NCBI RefSeq assembly: GCF_042754225.1
Contig: NZ_JBHZAH010000010.1
Coordinates: 5,399 to 69,398, forward strand
DNA length: 64,000 bases
Source: Rhodococcus_G sp042754225
Lineage (GTDB): Bacteria; Actinomycetota; Actinomycetes; Mycobacteriales; Mycobacteriaceae
Direction of reading: 5' to 3'
Shown: in pieces, positions 51,039 to 59,823 of the stretch
Layout of the letters: every line of letters begins with the position of its first letter
How positions within the stretch are numbered: position 1 is the first letter of the stretch
The notes under the pieces: model-generated
What the model was told of the DNA's origin: nothing
The model's input: the letters and a program-made list of their open reading frames with translations, nothing else
Database searches by the model: none
Translations under genes and position numbers: made by a program

Positions 51039-52245
51039 GCGGGAGGTCCTCCAGGAGCTTCTTCCAGTAGTCGAGTGCCTCGACACCCGTGGGAACGAGA
51101 ATCGGGTCGTCGACCACCGGCGGTCCGATGGTCGTTCCCGGCGTCGTCGCGTTCTGCAGCCCGAGATCGTTGGGCCGCGGGGCGTTTCGGGCACCACGTT
51201 GCGCGATGTTCTTGCCCGGCGGGCAGTAGAAGGTGAGGTTCGGCTGGGTCGGGTTCTCGTCCCCGACTGCCCGCCGCACGGTGTCGTAGTTGCACACCGG
51301 ACCCTGCGTGGCCACCAGTGTGAAGTTCGCACGATCCCCGGTGACGATGGACTCCAACCGGCCGAGACCCTTCGGGATGTCGGTGAGTCCCGACGCGAGC
51401 GCCCCCGTCCTGTCGGAGATGATCGGCTCGACGGTGACCAGATTCGCGAGCAGGGCCCCGAACGTGTCGTGGTAGCGGTCGAACAGTTGCTGTGCGTTGC
51501 CGAGTGCCTGCGGCGACGTGTCGGCGAGGTACACCAGCACCGGCTTGCTCGAGTCGAGCTGCTCGGTGAAGTTGCGCGCGGCCGACATGCCGTTGACGAA
51601 CGAGTCCGACTGCCCCGCCATCGTTCCCACCAGGTTGGCCGTGCGCTCCAGGAGCGACTTCAGCATCGGTGCCTGCTCGTCGAGCTGCGCCGACAACGTG
51701 TCGCCCGTGTCGATCATGCTGGCCATCGCCGGCCCGAGTCCGTCGAACGAGGCCCCGAGTTCGGTGCCGAGATCGCTGACCGCCTTGGGGTCGATGCCGT
51801 CGAGCAGGCGAGATGCCTGGCGCATCATCTCGCCCATCTGGACCGGCTGCTGGTCGGCGGGCGCGGCGAGTTCGTCACCGTTCGCGAGGAACGGGCCCTC
51901 GCCCGTGTTGGGGAAGATGTCGACGTTCTGGATTCCTGCGGCCGTGCCCATCCCGACCTTCGCGACGCTGTCGCGCGGAATCCGGGTTCCCGGGTCCAGA
52001 TCGAATTCCACGCGCGCGCCGCCGATGTCGGCGTCGAGTGCCACGCCGGCGACCTTGCCGACGGTCACGCCACGGTAGGTGACACTGGTACCCACCGTGA
52101 GCCCCAGGGCGTCGGTCATCCGGGAGTGCACCCGGATCGAGTCTCCGAACGCCTGCGGTCCGAGCACGTAGTGGATGCCGAACGGGATCACCACCGCGGA
52201 CGTGAGCGCGAACAGGATCAACTGGACCAGCACGAGCCGCCTCAC
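51028..52245 (-). CDS. MceF-type MCE family protein
   Basis: Last of six Mce subunits, 405 residues, GTG start at 52245 overlapping the mceE stop (GTGA). An N-terminal membrane helix (residues about 4-20) is followed by the MCE/MlaD domain (about 35-115: VGTSVTYRGVTVGKVAGVALD) and a long helical needle region. A proline-rich tail includes CNYDTVRRAVGDENPTQPNL and YCPPGKNIAQRG, both typical of MceF. The six paralogues form the periplasmic tunnel that moves lipids to the YrbE permease. Confidence 0.92.
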   Translation of the reverse strand: MRRLVLVQLILFALTSAVVIPFGIHYVLGPQAFGDSIRVHSRMTDALGLTVGTSVTYRGVTVGKVAGVALDADIGGARVEFDLDPGTRIPRDSVAKVGMGTAAGIQNVDIFPNTGEGPFLANGDELAAPADQQPVQMGEMMRQASRLLDGIDPKAVSDLGTELGASFDGLGPAMASMIDTGDTLSAQLDEQAPMLKSLLERTANLVGTMAGQSDSFVNGMSAARNFTEQLDSSKPVLVYLADTSPQALGNAQQLFDRYHDTFGALLANLVTVEPIISDRTGALASGLTDIPKGLGRLESIVTGDRANFTLVATQGPVCNYDTVRRAVGDENPTQPNLTFYCPPGKNIAQRGARNAPRPNDLGLQNATTPGTTIGPPVVDDPILVPTGVEALDYWKKLLEDLPHDK

Positions 52246-53363
52246 CGGGCACCTCCCCCGGACGGCATCGGCCCGGCCGTCGGGGGGCCGGGCGTCGCCG
52301 GCGCGCCGGGAGGCCTGGCGCCACCCGCGAGAAGCGATGCGAGAGTGCCCGCGGCGGGCGTGGTCGCGGGGCCGGTGAGCACCGGTCCGCCGGTGAGCAG
52401 TTTGTCGATCCCGCCGGGGATGTCCAGCGCCCCGTCGAAGTTCAGGTAGTCGCCGTGCGCCGAATTCCCGAAGTTACCGAGGAAGGTGTTCATGTTGCCC
52501 AACGTCGTGCCGATCCGGTCGTTGAAGCTGTTCAGCGCCGAGACCACCGCGGACGCGTCCCGAAGGGTGCCGTCGAGCCCCTGGGGCGAGGCCGAGAGGA
52601 TTGCGTCGGTGTTGGTCGCGAGGGTGGTGGTCGAGGCGAGCAACGATGCGATCGAGTCCCGCTGCCGGGTGAGGAGTGCGACGGTCTCCGGCATCGAGTC
52701 GAGGTAGCCGTCGACGACATTCTGCTGACCGGCCAGTTGCTGCGAGATTCGCGCGGCGAGATCGATGGCGGCGTCGAAGTCGTTCCGGTTGGCCGTGGCG
52801 CTGCCCAGGAGGGCGGTCGTGGTGTCCATCAGACCGCGAACCTCGCCGGAGCGCCCGGCGAACGCCTTGTTGAGTTCGTCGACGACGGTGTGCAACTGGC
52901 CGATCCCACTGCCGCTGACGATCGTCCCCAGTGTCGCCAACGCACTCTCGATCTGCGGCCCGATCGTGGTACTGGACTCGGCGATCACGTCGCCCTCACG
53001 CAACGGCCGATCCGACGGTCGGGCGGGCACGATCAACCTGATGAACGGATTGCCCAGCGCCGACGGCAGTTCCACGGCCGCCTCCACGTTGTCTGGTAGT
53101 TCGGGCTCGCTCGCGAGGCTGAGCCGGACCTTCGCACCTACGGTGTCGGTGGACAGGTTCGCGACTCGGCCGATCACCTTCTGCCCGTTGCGGACGTCGG
53201 CGCCGAGCAGCAGTCCCTCGGCTGTGGCGAGTTGCAGGGTCACCGCATAGTCCGGACCGTCCGCGGTCCGGCCCAGGGGCAAGTCCTGCATCCCGACCCC
53301 ACAGCCCGTCAGCACGAGGCACCCGATTCCGGCCGCACCCAGTCGAACCACAGTGCTGCGCAT
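52242..53363 (-). CDS. MceE-type MCE family lipoprotein
   Basis: 373 residues from ATG 53363, which shares a base with the mceD stop (TGATG). The N-terminus has a lipoprotein signal with lipobox LTGC, Cys at residue 21, as in mycobacterial LprK-type MceE. An MCE domain (VRNGQKVIGRVANLSTDTVG, about residues 57-76) and helical region follow. The final 50 residues are Gly/Pro/Ala-rich (GGARPPGAPATPGPPTAG), a low-complexity extension common in this subunit. Acylation would anchor it on the outer face of the membrane. A longer open frame up to 54476 is an artefact of GC bias. Confidence 0.92.
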   Translation of the reverse strand: MRSTVVRLGAAGIGCLVLTGCGVGMQDLPLGRTADGPDYAVTLQLATAEGLLLGADVRNGQKVIGRVANLSTDTVGAKVRLSLASEPELPDNVEAAVELPSALGNPFIRLIVPARPSDRPLREGDVIAESSTTIGPQIESALATLGTIVSGSGIGQLHTVVDELNKAFAGRSGEVRGLMDTTTALLGSATANRNDFDAAIDLAARISQQLAGQQNVVDGYLDSMPETVALLTRQRDSIASLLASTTTLATNTDAILSASPQGLDGTLRDASAVVSALNSFNDRIGTTLGNMNTFLGNFGNSAHGDYLNFDGALDIPGGIDKLLTGGPVLTGPATTPAAGTLASLLAGGARPPGAPATPGPPTAGPMPSGGGAR

Positions 53364-54547
53364 CACTTCCCCCTCGGTGGCAACGTGCCTCCGCTGAGCG
53401 CGGACATGATGCCGAGCGGATCGGATGCACTGATCGGGAAGGAGATCGGGTTGGTGAGTCCGGCCCCGGTGCACAGCGGCAACGGATACTTCTCGCACAG
53501 CGGTTTCACGACGGCGAACTGCGTGAGCGCGGTCGAGACGTTGAGCCGGATGCGTCCCCGATTGTCGGGGCCGATGGAGTTGGACAGGTTCTGCATCAGC
53601 AGCGGCACCACATCCATGAACTCGGCCAGGCCGGCCTGATTCGCGGCCAGGGTGTCCCCGACGGTGCGCAGATTCCCCGCGACCGCGCCGACGTCGTCGC
53701 CGTGCGCGGCCATGAATCCGTTGACCTGGTCGAGCACCACCCGTAGGTCCTGGAGCGGCCCGGCGATGTCGACCCGATTCGCCGACCATTCGCTTCCGAG
53801 TTCGCCGAGTCCCTCGACCAGTGCGTCCAGGTTCACCTGCCGTGCGTCGAGCGCACCCGTCAGGGCGTTGAGGTTCGCCACCAGCGCGCCGATGTCCTCG
53901 GCGCGCGCGCCCACCACTCCCGTTGCGGCACTGAGGTTCTTGACCGCAGTGTTGAACTGCTCGCCGTGTCCGCGCCAGCTGTCGGCGGCCTTGGTGAGCA
54001 GCTCGCCGGTCGTGGCGCCGGACGCTCCCGGTGCGCCCGCCTCCCCACCCCCGAGCGCCTCGGTGAGGGTGCTGATGCTGCCCATCAGCCCGTCGAAGTC
54101 GATCGGAGCGTGGCTTCGTTCGGAGGGAATCTCGGCACCGTTCTCGAGCTTCGGACCGCCGGAGTAGGTCGGGCCCAGTTCGACGTGACGGTCGCTGATG
54201 ACCGACGGGTTGAGCACGTAGGCGCTCGCCTCGGCGGGCAGGTCGATGTCGTCGGGCAGTGTCAGCGTCACCCGGACCACGGCGCCCTGCGGCTCCACCC
54301 GCGTGACGGAGCCGACCGGGACACCGAGCACGGTGACCTTGCTGCCGGGATAGACCCCGCCCACGTAGCTGAAGTTCGCGTACACGGTCTTCGTGTTGTC
54401 GGTGTGGGCGAACACGAACCACCCTGCGGTGGCGAGCGCGGCGACGAGCACGAGCGCGGTGACGGCGCGCGGCCACCGCCGGCGATCGGTCGGGACCGCG
54501 TCGTCGACGGTGTCGGTCGGTGGCTGCAGTACGGCGGTGGTGGTCAT
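53363..54547 (-). CDS. MceD-type MCE family protein
   Basis: 394 residues from ATG 54547, overlapping the mceC stop (ATGA). A polar leader of about 28 residues is followed by a membrane helix (AVTALVLVAALATAGWFVF), then the MCE domain (VYANFSYVGGVYPGSKVTV and VPVGSVTRVE) and a long alpha-helical region with repeated Leu-rich segments. The C-terminus carries CEKYPLPLCTGAGLTNPI, the Cys-containing element seen in MceD proteins. The track frame begins at 54577, but the coupled ATG is the better start. Confidence 0.92.
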   Translation of the reverse strand: MTTTAVLQPPTDTVDDAVPTDRRRWPRAVTALVLVAALATAGWFVFAHTDNTKTVYANFSYVGGVYPGSKVTVLGVPVGSVTRVEPQGAVVRVTLTLPDDIDLPAEASAYVLNPSVISDRHVELGPTYSGGPKLENGAEIPSERSHAPIDFDGLMGSISTLTEALGGGEAGAPGASGATTGELLTKAADSWRGHGEQFNTAVKNLSAATGVVGARAEDIGALVANLNALTGALDARQVNLDALVEGLGELGSEWSANRVDIAGPLQDLRVVLDQVNGFMAAHGDDVGAVAGNLRTVGDTLAANQAGLAEFMDVVPLLMQNLSNSIGPDNRGRIRLNVSTALTQFAVVKPLCEKYPLPLCTGAGLTNPISFPISASDPLGIMSALSGGTLPPRGK

Positions 54548-55593
54548 TTGCACCCCTGCATGACTCCGATGGCGCACAGCATGTTGTCCGGAATCACCGC
54601 GGCGGGCGCGTTGACGTCGGTCCAGGCGCCGTTGCCGGTCGCGTCCGCGGCCGACCGCAGCGCGGGCGGCACCCGCTCCATCAGCTTGCCGATGTTGTCG
54701 GCGTTGCTCTCGAGCGTGCCGGTGATCGCGACGAGATTCGCAACCAACTGCCCGAACTCGTCCTGATGCTCGGTCATCGTCGTGGACAGCGTCGACAGAA
54801 CTGCTCTGAGGTTGTCGACGAGTTGGGTCAGCGCCTGCTTGCGTACCGCGAGGATCTGCACCACGGTCTGGGCGTTCACCACGGTCGTGGTCAGCGACTC
54901 GCTCTGCCGGACAACGAGATCGGAGAGCGATCGCGACATCGCGAGAAGTTGGTCGACCTGTCGACCGTTGCGCGCGAAGGCGGCTGAGGCACCACTCAAC
55001 CCGGCCAGGGTCTTGCCGAGTTGGTCCGAGTCCGCCGGCATCACCTGCGACAGGGTGGTCATCATCGCCTGCATCGACTCGAGGTCCACGCCCGCCGCGG
55101 CCGTCGTCGCATCACGGCTGACCTCGTCGAGGCTGTACGGAACGGTGGTGCGTGAGCGTGGAATCACGTTGCCGTCGAACACGACTCCCGCGGGTACCAC
55201 CTCCAGGTAGCGCTTGCCGAGCACCGTCTCGAGTCGCACCGTCGCGGTGGTCTGGTTCCCGAGCCGCTGCCCGTTGTCCAGCCGGAAGTCGACCCGCACG
55301 TGATCGCCAGCCAGCTCGATCCCTTCCACCCGGCCCGCCGGCACCCCGGCCACGTACACCGGGTCACCGTCCGAGAGCCCGCTGGCGTTCTCGAGTTCCG
55401 CGACGTACGGACTGGTCCGGATCTGGTACCACGCCTTCGGTGCGCCGATCGCGACCCCGAGCCCGGCCACCAACACGACGATCCCGAGCGCGCCGAGAGC
55501 CATCGGGGTGCCGCTGTTCGGTCGCCGGTCCCCCTTGAACAGGAACGTCGCCATGCCGACGACGACGTCGATGAGCTTGACCAGGAACATCAT
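54544..55593 (-). CDS. MceC-type MCE family protein
   Basis: 349 residues from ATG 55593 (MMFLVKLIDVVVG), overlapping the mceB stop. The N-terminal helix region contains two hydrophobic stretches, including GALGIVVLVAGLGVAIGAP. The MCE domain covers about residues 50-125 (DGDPVYVAGVPAGRVEGIEL). The sequence ends ...NMLCAIGVMQGCK, a short Cys-containing tail. The gene is coupled to both neighbours, so all six subunits should be made in matched amounts. Confidence 0.92.
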   Translation of the reverse strand: MMFLVKLIDVVVGMATFLFKGDRRPNSGTPMALGALGIVVLVAGLGVAIGAPKAWYQIRTSPYVAELENASGLSDGDPVYVAGVPAGRVEGIELAGDHVRVDFRLDNGQRLGNQTTATVRLETVLGKRYLEVVPAGVVFDGNVIPRSRTTVPYSLDEVSRDATTAAAGVDLESMQAMMTTLSQVMPADSDQLGKTLAGLSGASAAFARNGRQVDQLLAMSRSLSDLVVRQSESLTTTVVNAQTVVQILAVRKQALTQLVDNLRAVLSTLSTTMTEHQDEFGQLVANLVAITGTLESNADNIGKLMERVPPALRSAADATGNGAWTDVNAPAAVIPDNMLCAIGVMQGCK

Positions 55594-56639
55594 GAGCACA
55601 CCGGCGAGTGCGTCGGACCGAAGATGTTCGCTTCCACGGTGCCCGCCTTCAGGGTGAAGTTGCACAGGTAGAGGTTGACGAAACCGCCGTAGCTGCCCAT
55701 TCGGTTGATCGTGGCCCCGAACTCCGGCATCTTGGCGACGAAGGCGTTGAACTCGTCGGTACTGGCGACCCAGCTGTCGGTCACCGACTTCAGGTCGGTC
55801 ACCGTCTTGCCGACGGCACCGTTCGAGCGAGCCATGGACTGCGCCAACTGCGCGACCGCTCTGTTTCCGTCGCCGAGCAGTGCGACGAGTTGGGCGCTGT
55901 TGCCGGCGATGGTGGTCGTCAGCCCGCTGAGACCGGCGAGCAACTGTTCGAGCTGAGGCGCCCTGGCGTTCACCGAGCCGAGCAGCGAGGCCAGGTTGCC
56001 GACGAGTCGCTCGAGCACGTCCTGTCGGTCGGCGAGGCCGGTACTCAGCGAGCCGATCTGCGAGAGCAGGGTGGCGATCGTCTGTCCCTTGCCACTGAAG
56101 GTTTCGACGAATCCACGGGTGAGTGTGTTGACCTGGTCCGGCGCCAACGCGTCGAACAGCGGCCGGAAGCCGTTCATCAAGGCGGTCAGGTCGACCGGCG
56201 GGGTGGTCTGCGCGATCGGGATCACCCCGCCCGGGTTCAGCGTCGCCATCGGCAGTCCGGCCGCCGTGTTCTCGATTGCCGCGCCGGCAGGCTGGGTCAG
56301 CGCGATGTAGCGGGCTCCGAGCATGTCACCGTACCGAACCGCCGCCGTCACGTTCCGAGACAGCGTGTGACCGGACTCGATCTCGATGCCCACCACGGCC
56401 TTGCTCGTTCCGCCGCCCGCGTCGGCGAACGCGATCGAGTCGACGCGGCCCACCCGCACGCCCGCCACGGTGACCGCGTTGCCGGGGCCCAGTCCCTCCA
56501 CGTCGGCGAACTCGACCGTGTACTCGTCGGTGTCACCCCGGACCGGGACCGACAGCGTGTTCGCCACGAAGGAGGCGCACAGCACGCCGGTCACGCAGAA
56601 CCCGATCGCCTTCGCGACCGGAACCCAACCCATCTTCAT
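55590..56639 (-). CDS. MceB-type MCE family protein
   Basis: 349 residues, ATG 56639 overlapping the mceA stop (ATGA). N-terminal anchor helix (AIGFCVTGVLCASFVANTL, about residues 11-29), MCE domain (GPGNAVTVAGVRVGRVDSIAF, about 51-71), then a helical needle with Leu-rich repeats. It ends NLYLCNFTLKAGTV...PVCS, which is the conserved end of MceB subunits. Confidence 0.92.
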   Translation of the reverse strand: MKMGWVPVAKAIGFCVTGVLCASFVANTLSVPVRGDTDEYTVEFADVEGLGPGNAVTVAGVRVGRVDSIAFADAGGGTSKAVVGIEIESGHTLSRNVTAAVRYGDMLGARYIALTQPAGAAIENTAAGLPMATLNPGGVIPIAQTTPPVDLTALMNGFRPLFDALAPDQVNTLTRGFVETFSGKGQTIATLLSQIGSLSTGLADRQDVLERLVGNLASLLGSVNARAPQLEQLLAGLSGLTTTIAGNSAQLVALLGDGNRAVAQLAQSMARSNGAVGKTVTDLKSVTDSWVASTDEFNAFVAKMPEFGATINRMGSYGGFVNLYLCNFTLKAGTVEANIFGPTHSPVCS

Positions 56640-57904
56640 CGCACGCTCACCTCACTGCCGCGGATCATCGGCCCGAGCATGACGGTGGTCGCCGGGTTCG
56701 GCGCCGCCACGCCCGCAGGTGTGCGGCCGAGTTCCGCCTCGAGCATCGTCAGTACGGGGGCCTCGCGGTTGCCGTCGACCACTCCGGACCGTCCGACGGA
56801 CGCGGGCACCAGGGCCTGCGGTGTCGGTCCGGACTGCGGCGCCGACTGCGGCTGTCCCCCTCCGCAGTCCGCGCCGTACTCCGCGCCGTAGTGCGGGCAG
56901 TCGGCGCCCGTGTACGGGAGCGGACCCGCGAACGACGGCACCGCGGTGATGTTGAACTTGCCGGTCGCGAACACCCGTGCGCCCGCGGCACCGAACGACT
57001 CCGCCCCTGCGAGCGTGTCCACCAGGCCCGAGGTGTTCGCCGCCGTGGTCGCGAGGATCTTGCCGGTCGAGTCGGTCACGGTGATGATCCGGTCACGCTG
57101 CTCCCCGACGAACGCGGCCGTGACCGACGCGAAACTCGCTGCCGCACCGAACATCGCGGTCAGCTGGCTGCCGTGCTCGACCATGCTCTGCGACACCGAG
57201 GTCGCGGCCGTGAGGGTGGCGAGCACGTCCGGCGTCGCAGTGTCCAGAGCCGACATCACCGTTCGGAACTCCGGTGTGCTGTCGAGGAGCCGCTGCGCGG
57301 ACGGTGCCAGCGTCTGCGACGCCGACCCGAGCCGGTCCACGATCCGGCCGATCTTCTCGCCACGACCGTCGAGCGCCTTGCCGAGCGCAGTGAGCGCGGT
57401 CTGCATCTTCTGCGGCTGCATGTGGTCGAGCAGGTCGACCATCTTCTTGTAGACCCCGTACAGCGCCACGGCATCCGGACCGGTGTCCACCCCGATGGTG
57501 TCGCCGTCCGTCAACGGCACCGACGAGCTGGCGTTCGGCGCATCCACCAGCTGGATGTAGATGTCCCCGAAGAAGGTTCGCGGGACCACCCGCACCAGCA
57601 CGTCGGACGGCACCTGCCCGATCGAGTCCGAGTCGATCTGCAGCCGGACCACGGAGGAGGTCGTTCCCGAGTCGATTCCGGCAATCCGGCCGATGTTGAC
57701 GCCCGAGTACCGCACCGGCGCCTCCGCCGTGATCAGGCCGGCGGAGGCGGGGATCGCGACGATCACCTCCGGGTTGCGGTGCAGGTTGCCCGATCCGCGC
57801 ATCACCATCACGACCGCGACGACGAAGCCGACCAGCACCGCCAACGCGCCCCTGAACGCGAGCCGCGCCCTCGAGCGTCCCGTGAACTGGTCCATCTCAG
57901 ACAC
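56636..57904 (-). CDS. MceA-type MCE family protein
   Basis: First Mce subunit, 422 residues from GTG 57904. An ATG at 57895 (MDQFTGRSRARL), one base after the yrbEB stop, is an equally good start giving 419 residues. Membrane helix at about 19-36, MCE domain at about 45-120 (VRYSGVNIGRIAGID), then the helical domain. The C-terminal third has a Cys-containing stretch (DCPHYGAEYGADCGGGQ) with a doubled YGAxYGADC-like unit and a Pro/Gln-rich segment; the corresponding CP.Y region is found in MceA proteins. The product is likely periplasmic and membrane-anchored. Confidence 0.92.
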   Translation of the reverse strand: MSEMDQFTGRSRARLAFRGALAVLVGFVVAVVMVMRGSGNLHRNPEVIVAIPASAGLITAEAPVRYSGVNIGRIAGIDSGTTSSVVRLQIDSDSIGQVPSDVLVRVVPRTFFGDIYIQLVDAPNASSSVPLTDGDTIGVDTGPDAVALYGVYKKMVDLLDHMQPQKMQTALTALGKALDGRGEKIGRIVDRLGSASQTLAPSAQRLLDSTPEFRTVMSALDTATPDVLATLTAATSVSQSMVEHGSQLTAMFGAAASFASVTAAFVGEQRDRIITVTDSTGKILATTAANTSGLVDTLAGAESFGAAGARVFATGKFNITAVPSFAGPLPYTGADCPHYGAEYGADCGGGQPQSAPQSGPTPQALVPASVGRSGVVDGNREAPVLTMLEAELGRTPAGVAAPNPATTVMLGPMIRGSEVSVR

Positions 57905-58757
57905 CCAGCCCCGGGATCTCCGGGACCAGCCCCCACAGCGCGAATGTCATCAGCACGTCCAGGACACCGATCGCGAGAATCGCCGTGCGTAGCGCGCGAC
58001 CGGCGGCTTGCCCGACACCCGCAGGCCCGCCCGCGGCGTAGTAGCCGTACGCGCAGTGCACCAGCGAGACAACCGCGGCGAACACGACCGCCTTGAGTGC
58101 CGAGTAGACCAGGTCCTGGGGTGACAGCGCGAGGTGGAAGAAGTAGTCGTAGGTGCCCGCGGACGCGCCTCCGAAGAAGACGATGACCAGCCGCGTCGAC
58201 AGGTAGCTGGCGAGCAGTCCGACCATGTAGATCGGGATGACGCAGACCATCGCGGCCAACACCCGGGTGCCCGCCAGGAACGGGATCGAACGGATCGCCA
58301 TCGCGTCCAGGGCATCGATCTCGTCGGAGATCCGCATGGCGCCGATCTGCGCGGTGAATCCGGTTCCGACCTTGGCTGCCAACGCGATCGCCACCACCAC
58401 GGGCGCGAGCTCGCGGGTGTTCGCGATCGCCGAGAGCATGCCCGACATCGTGGTCATGCCGACGAGTTCGAGTCCGCGCTGAGTCTCGACGCCGAGCATC
58501 ATGGCCGCCGCGAGGGACATGGCGAACACGATGCCGATGGTGCCGCCGCCGGAGAGCAGCGAGTTGGTGCCGAAGCTGACCTCGCTGATCTGGTCGAGCA
58601 CGTGCCTGCGGTACCTGACGAGTGCGAACGGAATCGACGCGACGGTGCGCCCGTAGAAGGTGACGTGCTTGCCGACGTCGACGAGTCCGCCGTAGGCGGC
58701 TCGAACCGGAGCCGCCGCGCGGTGGCGCACCCGGTGCGTCGTGTCGAAGCCGACCAT
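57897..58757 (-). CDS. YrbEB-type Mce ABC transporter permease
   Basis: MlaE/YrbE permease, 286 residues from ATG 58757, which shares its first base with the yrbEA stop (TGATG). Five or so membrane segments are visible, for example IGIVFAMSLAAAMMLGV and VLAAMVCVIPIYMVGLLASY. The cytoplasmic EExDAxxxMxI coupling motif is present as ISDEIDALDAMAIRSIPFL, in the slightly degenerate form usual for the B subunit. It pairs with YrbEA as the membrane core. The MceG/Mkl ATPase that powers these systems is normally encoded elsewhere and is not in this window. Confidence 0.93.
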   Translation of the reverse strand: MVGFDTTHRVRHRAAAPVRAAYGGLVDVGKHVTFYGRTVASIPFALVRYRRHVLDQISEVSFGTNSLLSGGGTIGIVFAMSLAAAMMLGVETQRGLELVGMTTMSGMLSAIANTRELAPVVVAIALAAKVGTGFTAQIGAMRISDEIDALDAMAIRSIPFLAGTRVLAAMVCVIPIYMVGLLASYLSTRLVIVFFGGASAGTYDYFFHLALSPQDLVYSALKAVVFAAVVSLVHCAYGYYAAGGPAGVGQAAGRALRTAILAIGVLDVLMTFALWGLVPEIPGLGV

Positions 58758-59566
58758 CAGTAGGCCCCGACCGCGGGCACGATCACGGTGTAGAGCGCGG
58801 ACAGCGCGGTGTTGACGATGAAGACGAGGGCGAAGGCGATCACGACAGCCTCGTTGACCGCGTCGGCGACGCCACGCGGGCCACCCTTGGTGTGCAGGCC
58901 CTTGAAGGTGGCGACCAGCGTCGAGGTGAGGCCGAAGATGGCGGCCTTCACGAGCGCCATGACGAAGTCGGACATCCGCCCGTACTGGCTGAAGGTGGCC
59001 ATGAAGGTTCCGGCCGGAAGGTGTTGGACGTAAATGTGATAGAGGTAGCAGGCCATGACGCCGCCGAAGGTGACCATCGAGCAGAGCGCGAGGGAAACGA
59101 TCACCGCGGCGACCAGTCGCGGTGCCACGAGACGCTCGATGACGTCGATGCCCATCACCTCCATGGCGTCGACCTCCTCGCGAATCTTGCGCGAACCCAG
59201 GTCGGTACAGATCGCCGAGCCCGCGACGCCCGCCATCATCAGCGCGCACACCAGCGCTGCGGCCTGACCGACGATGATGAAGGCGACCACGGCCCCGGAG
59301 TAGCCACCCGCCCCGATCCGGCCGGCGAGTTCGCCGACGGAGACCGCGATGAACACACCGATCGGGATCATCAGCAGCAGCGAGGGACCGGTGCTGACCC
59401 GTCCGATGAACAACGTCTGGTTGACGGTCTCGCTCAGCGACAGCCTGCGGCGCAGCACCACCCGGACGAGTGCCACCAGTGACATCACCGCGAAGCCGAT
59501 CAGGTAGCCGCCCTGGTTCGCGACGTCGCGAACCGGCCCCTTGGCTACCGGCAACTCGTATGTCAC
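58757..59566 (-). CDS. YrbEA-type Mce ABC transporter permease
   Basis: First gene of the mce operon, 269 residues from GTG 59566 (TYELPVAKGPVRDVANQG). GGGGGAG sits seven bases before it, which decided the start; a GTG at 59638 would add 24 residues without homology or a ribosome-binding site. The MlaE-family motif IREEVDAMEVMGIDVIERL is intact and precedes VAPRLVAAVIVS. The C-terminus has the KGLHTKGGPRGVADAVNEAVV element conserved in actinobacterial YrbE proteins. The operon has its own promoter region, separated from fadD by a terminator. Confidence 0.92.
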   Translation of the reverse strand: MTYELPVAKGPVRDVANQGGYLIGFAVMSLVALVRVVLRRRLSLSETVNQTLFIGRVSTGPSLLLMIPIGVFIAVSVGELAGRIGAGGYSGAVVAFIIVGQAAALVCALMMAGVAGSAICTDLGSRKIREEVDAMEVMGIDVIERLVAPRLVAAVIVSLALCSMVTFGGVMACYLYHIYVQHLPAGTFMATFSQYGRMSDFVMALVKAAIFGLTSTLVATFKGLHTKGGPRGVADAVNEAVVIAFALVFIVNTALSALYTVIVPAVGAY

Positions 59567-59659
59567 CCTCGCGCTCCCCCCGTGCGATACGACAACTGTC
59601 TCGCCCCGATGCTCGGCCGACTGCGTGAAGCGTCTCACAGCACGTCGACCATCACAAGC

Positions 59660-59665
59660 ATTATG
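59660..59665 (-). promoter_or_regulatory. Candidate mce operon promoter -10 box (CATAAT)
   Basis: CATAAT on the minus strand, about 95 bases before the yrbEA GTG. GCATTG stands 17 bases upstream, with TTGATG overlapping it at a shorter 14-base spacing, as possible -35 elements. The region is clearly more AT-rich than its surroundings. It predicts a leader of roughly 85-90 bases. Confidence 0.4.
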
Positions 59666-59669
59666 TGAA

Positions 59670-59704
59670 CGAATATTCGCATCAATGCGGCATGCGAAAT
59701 TTCG
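59670..59704. promoter_or_regulatory. Cluster of palindromes upstream of the mce promoter (candidate operators)
   Basis: Two near-identical 10-bp palindromes, CGAATATTCG (59670-59679) and CGAAATTTCG (59695-59704), have centres 25 bases apart. CGCAT-CA-ATGCG (59678-59689) overlaps the first and lies between them. They cover the likely -35 region of the mce promoter, so they are good candidate sites for a regulator of lipid uptake. The remaining part of the 59567-59773 gap shows nothing else. Confidence 0.5.
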
Positions 59705-59773
59705 GGCGTGATGTGCGCTTTCCAGCGAATCACTCAGGCATTAATCAATCTTTGCCCGACTCTCGGTCCAGCC

Positions 59774-59820
59774 CATCCGGTGCGCCGGACCGTGGAGTGA
59801 ACGGTCCGACGCACCGGATG
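59774..59820 (-). terminator. Terminator hairpin of the fadD gene
   Basis: Twenty-base arms starting CATCCGGTGCG and ending CGCACCGGATG, with one mismatch and a seven-base loop, begin four bases after the fadD stop codon on the minus strand. There is no U-tract. The stem is strong enough to insulate fadD from the mce operon. Confidence 0.75.
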
Positions 59821-59823
59821 CGC

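Noticed and set aside
52242..54476. A 744-residue frame covering mceE and most of mceD
   Set aside because: Only the part from ATG 53363 has the lipoprotein signal and MCE domain. The upstream part is out of frame with mceD and compositionally biased.
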